Assembly: GCA_965248685.1 (NCBI GenBank)
Contig: CBDFKC010000002.1
Location: 806,001 to 870,000, forward strand
From: VYFG01 sp965248685
GTDB lineage: Bacteria > Pseudomonadota > Gammaproteobacteria > Arenicellales > Poriferihabitantaceae
DNA: 64,000 nucleotides
Reading direction: 5' to 3'
Shown piece after piece: positions 42,165-48,221 of the stretch. Under the pieces are notes generated by a model that saw only the letters and a program-made list of their open reading frames with translations, was not told the DNA's origin and made no database searches. The number at the start of each line of letters is the position of its first letter. Within the stretch, counting starts at the first letter, position 1. A program made the translations under genes and the position numbers.

Positions 42165-43304
42165 ATGGCGGTAGAGCGAATACAGCACACAATTTACGGC
42201 GACTCTCCCGGGAAGACTACCGAATTGGGTGGATTCCGCATTGGTCCTCGTGACAGTGGCAGGAAAGTGTATCTCCAAGGCGCGTTACACACCGATGAAC
42301 AACCTGGCATCATGGCACTACACCACCTGTTGCCACTGTTGTTCGCCGCTGACGAAGCTGGGCACCTACAGGGAGAATTTGTTGTGTTTCCCATGGTCAA
42401 TCCCATCGGTATGGGAAACATTGAGTTTGGTATGCATCAGGGGCGCTACGACCTGCCGTCTGGGATAAACTTTAATCGCCAGTGGCCAGATATTTTCGCC
42501 GGAATTGAGGACCAGATTTGTGACAAGATTTGCTCCTGCGCTAATACCAACAAAACCATAATTCATAAAGCAGTTGTTGAATGGTTGAATCAATGGAATG
42601 CGCTAACAGCGCGTCAACAGCTGCGGAAGGTCACACTGATGGAAGCATGTACCGCCGATTATGTTTTCGACTTGCATTGTGATGATGATTCGTTGGTCCA
42701 TATTTTTTGTTCACCCCATTGCGCTGATACCATGCAGCAGCTCTCCAATTGGATCGGGGCGTCTGCAACGCTGACCGCAGAAGACAGTGGCGGCGGGTCA
42801 TTTGATGAAGTATGTCCCCTTATCTGGATCAATGCCCAGAACAAATTTCCCGACGCACCGATACCCAACCCCATAATCGCCTGCACCGTCGAGCTACGGG
42901 GCCAGGCTGACGTATTTGACGAGACCGGTATCCGCGACGCACAAGGACTTTATAGTTTTTTTCAGTCGCAAAGTCTGATCGGCGGCGAAACAACATCAAA
43001 TCCGACCGGGACACCCGCTCCGACCCCGTTCAACGCGACCGAAGTGCTACGTGTTGAAAAACCCGGTCTCCTTGCCTACAAGGTCGAATTAGGCGAGATA
43101 GTCAGCAAGGGACAGATAATCGCCGAGTTAATCTGTCTTGATGGGCCCGAAGCATTTGTTGGACGATCACTCATTGTCGCTGGAACTGATGGGATCGTGA
43201 TATCCCGTTCAATCCATAAATACGTATGGCCGGGATGCTCAATCGCAAAAATTGTCGGAACCGAACTGCTCGAGTCCCGAGGCGGTTATTTATTGGAAGA
43301 TTAG
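42165..43304 (+). CDS. aotO: AstE/AspA-family zinc carboxypeptidase-like protein (AotO-like)
   Basis: A 379-residue M14-related hydrolase of the succinylglutamate desuccinylase/aspartoacylase group. GALHTDEQPGIMAL gives the His and Glu zinc ligands, VVFPMVNPIGMG and INFNRQWPD the Asn-Arg substrate site, and YVFDLHCDDD the second His. The C-terminal 90 residues (LRVEKPGLLAYKVELGEIVSKGQIIAEL) form a lipoyl-like barrel seen in AspA2 proteins. Two bases after the permease. Pseudomonas aotO occupies the same operon. Its TAG stop is the first triplet of the 304-bp palindromic element. Confidence 0.82.
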   Translation: MAVERIQHTIYGDSPGKTTELGGFRIGPRDSGRKVYLQGALHTDEQPGIMALHHLLPLLFAADEAGHLQGEFVVFPMVNPIGMGNIEFGMHQGRYDLPSGINFNRQWPDIFAGIEDQICDKICSCANTNKTIIHKAVVEWLNQWNALTARQQLRKVTLMEACTADYVFDLHCDDDSLVHIFCSPHCADTMQQLSNWIGASATLTAEDSGGGSFDEVCPLIWINAQNKFPDAPIPNPIIACTVELRGQADVFDETGIRDAQGLYSFFQSQSLIGGETTSNPTGTPAPTPFNATEVLRVEKPGLLAYKVELGEIVSKGQIIAELICLDGPEAFVGRSLIVAGTDGIVISRSIHKYVWPGCSIAKIVGTELLESRGGYLLED

Positions 43305-43605
43305 TAGTCGGACACCCAAGGTTTGGTGGGTTCAGCGAGCCGATAAGCCATTGGCCGCTAGGCGTGTCTCGCCGGGAATGGCTAGCCCTTTCCAAGAGAT
43401 GCACCAAAAGTAGGCGCTGTGAGGAGACAACGCGGACGATGGCTTATCGGCTCGCCCGAAGGGAGCTTTCCAAATGATCCAATACCGCGTTACAGCCTGC
43501 GAGGCCCGGCCCTTGCAAAGGGCTAGCCATTCCCTACGGTCTGCGCCTCGTCTTGAATCATTTGGAAAGCTCTGAACCCATCAAACCTTGGGTGTCCGAC
43601 TACTA
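43302..43605. repeat. 304-bp element with four interleaved inverted repeats
   Basis: Outer arms 43302-43334 and 43573-43605 (starting TAGTAGTCGGACACCC) are inverted copies matching at 32 of 33 positions. Inside are three perfect pairs: B 43335-43351 with 43439-43455 (17 bp), C 43374-43391 with 43517-43534 (18 bp), and D 43463-43478 with 43557-43572 (16 bp). B and D can form two adjacent hairpins closed by the outer stem, while C lies in the B loop and C' in the D loop, giving complementary loops. B abuts the left arm and D' the right arm. No open frame or transposase is inside. It could be a non-autonomous mobile element, a structured RNA or a bidirectional terminator. Confidence 0.85.
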
Positions 43606-44247
43606 GTTCAGTGTTTTTTCTTTTGGCAGTGGTAAACGTTCTTTTTTAAACATTCGGGTTACCGCGGGCCGGGCGAGATTGCGGTCGGCATACTCAATCA
43701 GGTTGCTGTGACCTATATTTAAATTCGCCACTTTCGCCCATCCAAGGGTATGGGTTAGCATGATATCCGCCATGGTAAACCTGTCAGCGACGATAAATTC
43801 ACTATCACCAAGCCCAGCAGCGAAGATATTCAGCGCTTGCTGAAACTCCCATACCGCTGTGCTGTTTATTTCTGGCATCCTATATTCCTTGGGCAGGGCA
43901 AATTTATGTTTTGCCCTGGTCCATAATGGTTGCTCAAGTTCGGATTGTACAAAAAACATCCATTGATCATATTTTGCCCTTTGCGAGGTGCCGGGAGCAG
44001 GTGTAAGACCGGATTCCGGATGTATATCTCCAAGGTAGTTACAAATCGCCCCCGATTCAGAAATGATCAGTTCCCCATCCTGTAAAACAGGTACTTTGCC
44101 CGCAGAATTCAATTGAAGAAAATAGGCGCTACGAGACTCTCCCTGGGAGAAATCAAGTTGGTAGAATTGATATGGCACTTCCAGTTCCTCCAAAGCCCAT
44201 AAAGCGCGATTGGTTCGTGAGGGAAATACACCATATATTTTTAACAT
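43603..44247 (-). CDS. Glutathione S-transferase family protein
   Basis: A 214-residue cytoplasmic GST. The N-terminal thioredoxin-like domain reads MLKIYGVFPSRTNRALWALEELEVPYQF with SAGKVPVLQDGELIISESGAICNYLG, containing the cis-Pro and the Glu-Ser glutathione contacts. The C-terminal helical domain includes FIVADRFTMADIMLTHTLGWA (N-cap motif). Ser10 is the likely catalytic residue. ATG at 44247 overlaps the upstream methyltransferase stop by seven bases. Its TAG stop is supplied by the palindromic element. Confidence 0.9.
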   Translation of the reverse strand: MLKIYGVFPSRTNRALWALEELEVPYQFYQLDFSQGESRSAYFLQLNSAGKVPVLQDGELIISESGAICNYLGDIHPESGLTPAPGTSQRAKYDQWMFFVQSELEQPLWTRAKHKFALPKEYRMPEINSTAVWEFQQALNIFAAGLGDSEFIVADRFTMADIMLTHTLGWAKVANLNIGHSNLIEYADRNLARPAVTRMFKKERLPLPKEKTLN

Positions 44248-44858
44248 TTTGCAAACATTAAATTCATGGGGTTTCTGGCGACCTCAGTTAGTCCAAACTG
44301 CCTACAATATTCGATGTATTTTCCCGGTTCTTTGTTGTTAAATTCTACGCACAAAAATTCACAACCAAATCCGGTTAAATCTAGTTTCTTAAGCACATCC
44401 CAGTCCATGCCTTCAATGTCAATGCTGATAAAATGATAGGTATCAAACTGCAGCATCGAAAAAAATGTAGGAATTGAAAGGTACTCAACCTGCCCTTCGG
44501 TGAATTTGCTGAATTTGGTATTACGCCACCGTTCTGTCTCAACTTTTACTATGGTACTAAGCAATCCATGGTCTCCTTTACCCAAATGATCACCTGATTC
44601 ATATAGTGGTCCAAACCCATCGTATGGCCCAATCGCCTTATCTATGATCTGAATATCCGGGCGATCCCGATAAGTATTGCTAAGTTTCCGAATGCATACA
44701 GGTAACATCTCCACCAATGTACCATCCCACCCGGCTAATGCAAGTGCACGGGTATTGGATAGCGTTACACCATCATTGGCACCCAGGTCGAGAAATGTTC
44801 CCTTTCGACCATTGAAATACTCTTGAACTAGTTTCTCCTCATTAGTTTGACTATACAT
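44241..44858 (-). CDS. FkbM family methyltransferase
   Basis: A 205-residue S-adenosylmethionine-dependent methyltransferase. GTFLDLGANDGVTLSNT is motif I, TLVEMLPVCIRKL motif II, and FISIDIEGMDWDVLKKLDLTGFGCEFLCVEFN the FkbM core. FkbM enzymes O-methylate sugars or polyketides; next to glycosyltransferase remnants a sugar target is likely. The ATG at 44858 is preferred to a TTG four codons upstream. Its first base overlaps the stop of a GT25 remnant (TAATG), a relic of a coupled operon. Confidence 0.83.
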   Translation of the reverse strand: MYSQTNEEKLVQEYFNGRKGTFLDLGANDGVTLSNTRALALAGWDGTLVEMLPVCIRKLSNTYRDRPDIQIIDKAIGPYDGFGPLYESGDHLGKGDHGLLSTIVKVETERWRNTKFSKFTEGQVEYLSIPTFFSMLQFDTYHFISIDIEGMDWDVLKKLDLTGFGCEFLCVEFNNKEPGKYIEYCRQFGLTEVARNPMNLMFAKC

Positions 44859-45028
44859 TATTCTCGCCAATCAACCTGGTTATCAAGATCTCTAAATTTT
44901 GCGATAGTTGCAGATTCCGCCCCAATATCTTTCTGACAAAACATGGGAGCGGTGCAAGAACAAATATCATGATTTTTCATATCAATTGCAATCGGCTCAT
45001 CATATTATTTTTTTCGATTAATTTGATA
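44858..45028 (-). pseudogene. C-terminal remnant of a GT25-like glycosyltransferase
   Basis: On the minus strand the bases encode DEPIAIDMKNHDICSC, then APMFCQKDIGAESAT and a TAA stop. This lines up with the C-terminus of the intact GT25-like protein at 46769 (DEPVASDMINHRIYSC, then SPLFFQKDRAAEIAT). Upstream, DNA similarity continues (AAATTAATCG against AAATTAACCA) but an in-frame stop and indels break the frame. About 150 residues of the original are missing, joined directly to the end of the methyltransferase at 45029. No start codon is present, so this is not a gene. Confidence 0.75.
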
Positions 45029-45721
45029 TCAGTGCCCTACGTGTTTGCTGATTAGTCTTTGGGTTAGAATCTCGTTTTTTAGGGGCTCGCGTGAAGCAAT
45101 AAAAATTGCTCGCTGAAGATCGGCTTTGTGCTTTTCCGGCGCGCTCCAATCGAGCGGAAATTCACCATGATATGGTTGTGTTTTTGGGACATATACGTAT
45201 TCAAAAACATCGTGCAATTGCTTAAACAACCACGGTCTGGTCGGCCTGCACCCAAGTCCGGTAAAAGACTGGGTCGTACTATTCTGATCTTCCTCGACAA
45301 GATTGACTGCGTCATCATCACCGAAGGAAACACAGGTTTCCAGAAACAATATTTCCTGCGTGCATCTGCCCAAGAACTTAAGTGCTTGTTCTGGTTTCTG
45401 CAGGTGATATAAAAGCCCATAGCAATGAACCAGATCAAAAGGTGCACTCGCTGGTGTTGACGGATTATCCATGTCAAGAAACTGGACCGGAACACCTGGA
45501 TATCTTGCCTTCAGTAGCTCAAGATTCTCCGCTCGCGCTTCGGTGATCGTAATTGGACAATTACGAAATATGTAGTATCCCGAATGGTCTCCAATGCCAG
45601 CGCCGACTTCTAACACTGACTTGTTTGAAACAGGAATTCTCAAGCTTGCAAGGTGCTCCAGTCTCCGCGCATTGTGATTCAGATAATGGCGAGAGTGAAA
45701 TTCTTTAATGGGATCATTCAT
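45029..45721 (-). CDS. Class I SAM-dependent methyltransferase
   Basis: A 230-residue methyltransferase of the Methyltransf_11/23 type. SVLEVGAGIGDHSGYY is the cofactor loop, ITITEARAENLELLKARYP the acidic second strand, and FDLVHCYGLLYHLQKPEQALKFL the post-III region of small-molecule or glycan methyltransferases. The N-terminal HSRHYLNHNARRLEHLASL is also found in the fragment at 47422, showing a paralogous origin. ATG at 45721. A GT25 remnant follows immediately. Substrate unknown; a glycan role is inferred from neighbours. Confidence 0.82.
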   Translation of the reverse strand: MNDPIKEFHSRHYLNHNARRLEHLASLRIPVSNKSVLEVGAGIGDHSGYYIFRNCPITITEARAENLELLKARYPGVPVQFLDMDNPSTPASAPFDLVHCYGLLYHLQKPEQALKFLGRCTQEILFLETCVSFGDDDAVNLVEEDQNSTTQSFTGLGCRPTRPWLFKQLHDVFEYVYVPKTQPYHGEFPLDWSAPEKHKADLQRAIFIASREPLKNEILTQRLISKHVGH

Positions 45722-45803
45722 AAATGTAAGGAAGCGCCTGCACTATATTTTTAAAATTTGTTACATGGAAAATTAGTAGTTTCCATGTAAGAAGCTAGTT
45801 ATA

Positions 45804-46484
45804 TCACCGTTTTACGAACAGAACATCGTCATGTGGAATTTCAGGCTCCCATAGCGGCACCAGTTGGTGATTAGACATTTCGGACTTCAGCTCTGGCCAG
45901 AGAACTCCGCCCAGATATACATCTACGGTACTTACTTCCGTATATACTGCAATACAATCCTGCAGTACATTTGGTGCTCCCTGTAACGCCAATTGCTCTG
46001 CTCCCTGAAGATCCAATACCCAGTAATTATAGGATGCGGGGTTTATATTATTTGCTGATAACAGCGTGTCGAGACGGGTCATAGGCAAAGTAATTTTATC
46101 AATCATCGCCAGGTCCAGTCTGGGCCATAGAGACTTGTCGCCCTGACCGTGGTTGCCAAATTGGAATACCGATGAGGAAACACCGTTTTGATTATTGGAT
46201 ATATTAAAAGTGGTTTGCTTTCCGTCGATATTACCGAGCAATGCGCATAATGCTGATTGGTTATCAAAGCTGCTCAAGCGTTGCTCCAGTTGATTGAAGA
46301 TGTCGGGCATGGCCTCCACCCATAAAGCAGGTTTGTTAGCAGCAGCATAATATCGCGCTTCCTGCCCAATGTGTCCCCCAAGATGAAGCACTCCGCAGCT
46401 GTGTCCGAATACCGGATCAGAAATCCGTTTTCGCCTGGCACGGGTTTCTGCACTGAGTGCTGGATATACGGGGTCGACGGTCAT
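45804..46484 (-). CDS. FkbM family methyltransferase
   Basis: A 226-residue protein with the FkbM layout. GVLHLGGHIGQEARYYAAANKPALWVEAMPDIFNQLEQRL provides the cofactor motif (in the LHLGGHIGQEA form) and the acidic strand; RLDTLLSANNI and YWVLDLQGAEQLALQGA are the FkbM core. It shares family and order with the protein at 44241 but is clearly diverged. ATG at 46484. The 284 bases before it hold two small hairpins and no gene. A sugar O-methyltransferase role is inferred. Confidence 0.8.
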   Translation of the reverse strand: MTVDPVYPALSAETRARRKRISDPVFGHSCGVLHLGGHIGQEARYYAAANKPALWVEAMPDIFNQLEQRLSSFDNQSALCALLGNIDGKQTTFNISNNQNGVSSSVFQFGNHGQGDKSLWPRLDLAMIDKITLPMTRLDTLLSANNINPASYNYWVLDLQGAEQLALQGAPNVLQDCIAVYTEVSTVDVYLGGVLWPELKSEMSNHQLVPLWEPEIPHDDVLFVKR

Positions 46485-46710
46485 AATCTATAATCATAAA
46501 ACTGATGTTTCACCTTGTCGGTATTCTACCGAAACGCGCGGTTTATCGATAGCGTGGGGTGAAAGGATTTACTCAGGATTCCTGTCCCTCGCCCTACGGG
46601 TTGTCTCGCTGCAGGCAACGTTTCAGTTTACTCTTACATATTTGATGAACCTCTCCTTGGTTCCGATTATCTATCAACATTCTTTCAAATTTTCCTTCCT
46701 TTTCTAGCAA

Positions 46711-46733
46711 GAAGAAAAACTTCCAAGAAAGTT
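46711..46733 (-). terminator. Possible terminator after the GT25-like gene
   Basis: On the minus strand AACTT-TCTTGG-AAGTT is followed by TTTCTTC, about 35 bases past the stop at 46769. The stem is only five or six pairs and A/T-rich, so termination would be weak. It may explain the long gap before the FkbM gene. Confidence 0.3.
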
Positions 46734-46768
46734 AGTAGGGGTAAAAGGGTCGGATACTAATTTCAATA

Positions 46769-47395
46769 TTATTTAATCAACTCCCTCAGCTTTACTGAGG
46801 TAGCAATTTCTGCTGCTCGGTCTTTTTGAAAAAACAATGGTGACGCGCAAGAATAAATCCTGTGATTTATCATATCCGAGGCAACCGGTTCATCACATAT
46901 TTTGTTGGTTAATTTTGCGCTGAGCAAATTTGCTACAGTCTGATCCTTGTACGATTCTGTCAGATACAGTACCGCGTGGAGGCCCAGCATGTTTAGTGGT
47001 CTGTCCCAGTGACCGTCGATTATCTCGAATCGGGTCCCCCTATTTCTTGGTCTGCCATCTACTACCCCCCAAATGGACGTCCCCAGGTAGATGGCATCGG
47101 CGTCAGCTGGAACGTCTTCCAGGATTGGACTGAAACCATTGGTAAACCAGCAATCATCCTCAAGAATCAAAATTGGTCCCGGCCTTTGCATGGCCAGCAC
47201 ATGGGACATCGCAACGTGCTGACTCTTTTCAAGTTTAATTCGGTTCGCCGACTTTCCATCGCGATCAACAATTTCTCCATTTATTTGACGGGTCTCGTTA
47301 AAACCCACACTGGAGAACAACTGTCTCATCCTTTCGTGGCGGGACTTTGCCGACTCTATTGTTATCCAATAGGTCGGAATATCTCTTATATCCAT
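46769..47395 (-). CDS. GT25-like glycosyltransferase
   Basis: A 208-residue protein of the family-25 type that builds lipooligosaccharides. YWITIESAKSRHERMRQLFSSVGF is the usual opening (proteins of this family start with a Rossmann strand and an Arg-rich helix), and PILILEDDCWFT carries the acidic Glu-Asp-Asp motif that replaces DxD. NMLGLHAVLYLTES matches the later conserved segment. ATG at 47395. A diverged remnant of the same gene is at 44858-45028. Acceptor and donor unknown. Confidence 0.75.
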   Translation of the reverse strand: MDIRDIPTYWITIESAKSRHERMRQLFSSVGFNETRQINGEIVDRDGKSANRIKLEKSQHVAMSHVLAMQRPGPILILEDDCWFTNGFSPILEDVPADADAIYLGTSIWGVVDGRPRNRGTRFEIIDGHWDRPLNMLGLHAVLYLTESYKDQTVANLLSAKLTNKICDEPVASDMINHRIYSCASPLFFQKDRAAEIATSVKLRELIK

Positions 47396-47421
47396 TTGTA
47401 AGCTCCCAACAGATTCATGTA

Positions 47422-47625
47422 TTACTTCTTTGACTTGATCCTGAGAATTGGGTCACGTTCCAATGCCTTCAATATCTTTGCTGACTGCTTAGCAGCCACT
47501 GACTGAGATTCTGAAGTGCAACAGATTCCCTGGAAGCAGTTTCTTATACTGGTCAAATGCTCCATTCTTCTGGCAGCATGATTGAGGTTGTCTCGTAAAT
47601 GCAATTCTGGTGCTGAATCTCGCAT
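47422..47625 (-). pseudogene. N-terminal remnant of a methyltransferase paralogue
   Basis: A 67-codon frame whose start, HLRDNLNHAARRMEHLTSIRN, resembles the N-terminus of the methyltransferase at 45029 (HSRHYLNHNARRLEHLASLRI; about 14 of 21 identical). The cofactor-binding glycine loop and everything after it is lost. The rest ends in a Lys-rich tail (ILRIKSKK) of unclear origin. It precedes the GT25-like gene, mirroring the methyltransferase-GT25 order of the other copy. It may still be translated but cannot be a methyltransferase. Confidence 0.65.
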
Positions 47626-47834
47626 ATTATTTAGTTTTATTTGTTAGACAAAGTTGGATCCATCGAACCAGAAAATTCGGATACTGGGAGGAACCATGTG
47701 GGCCTGCTGCATTATCGATCGACATCTGGGTGAAAATATGGGTAGGGGAAGCTCTGCCGAGCCAGACTGGTTACTAATTAAATAAATGTGATGGCTTAGG
47801 ATATAGGCAATGAAATTGAATAAATCCATAAATA

Positions 47835-47878
47835 ACTATAATTTTATAGTCTTATTTACCCGATTTAGGGTAAATAAG
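47835..47878. promoter_or_regulatory. Two abutting perfect palindromes upstream of the glmS operon
   Basis: ACTATAATTTTATAGT (47835-47850) is a 7+7 palindrome with a two-base centre. It is followed without a gap by an 11-bp perfect stem, CTTATTTACCC with GGGTAAATAAG (47851-47878), around the loop GATTTA. The pair lies 34 bases before the ATG at 47913. The first contains TATAAT and could form part of a promoter; the second may be an operator or a leader hairpin. No T-run follows the hairpin, so a terminator is less likely. Confidence 0.55.
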
Positions 47879-47912
47879 TAGACATATTTCTAAACTTTAG
47901 TACTATCCAGCA

Positions 47913-48185
47913 ATGAATGTGACCCAACCAAATCAGGATTTGCTTAGACATATATCGGCCAGCCACGGTGTCTCACTCAATGCTGCCCACAAGATAGTCG
48001 AGGAAATCGCGTCCTATTTTACCGAATCCTGTGATGAGTATATCCAAAAGCGGCATAAAGAATTGCAAGGGATGGGGATTTCAAATCCAAATATCTACCG
48101 GCAGATTCATACCGAGCTTAAAAGCCGACGTTTTCCTTCCACGGTCACCAGTGAACGCCAGATTCGCCGCATTATCTACGGCTGA
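47913..48185 (+). CDS. Small conserved-looking protein, unknown function
   Basis: A 90-residue soluble protein that I cannot assign to a named family. It is mostly helical (LLRHISASHGVSLNAAHKIVEEIASYF, then EYIQKRHKELQGMGISN), basic, and ends TVTSERQIRRIIYG, a C-terminus that looks conserved. The layout suggests a helix-turn-helix or an RNA/protein adaptor, but no motif proves this. ATG at 47913. glmS begins 36 bases later on the same strand, so it is probably co-transcribed; paired palindromes precede it. Confidence 0.72.
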   Translation: MNVTQPNQDLLRHISASHGVSLNAAHKIVEEIASYFTESCDEYIQKRHKELQGMGISNPNIYRQIHTELKSRRFPSTVTSERQIRRIIYG

Positions 48186-48221
48186 AATCAATTTAGTACT
48201 AACCCAATTCTGTAATTAATT

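Noticed and set aside
46560..46640. Possible degraded copy of the 304-bp element (CCCTACGG and TCTCGC phrases)
   Set aside because: The shared words are short and the arm sequence TAGTAGTCGGACACCC is absent, so similarity is not beyond chance.
47644..47829. 61-codon minus-strand frame upstream of the methyltransferase remnant
   Set aside because: No ribosome-binding site and no overall family similarity; only its last residues look like a gene start and are reported as a low-interest finding.
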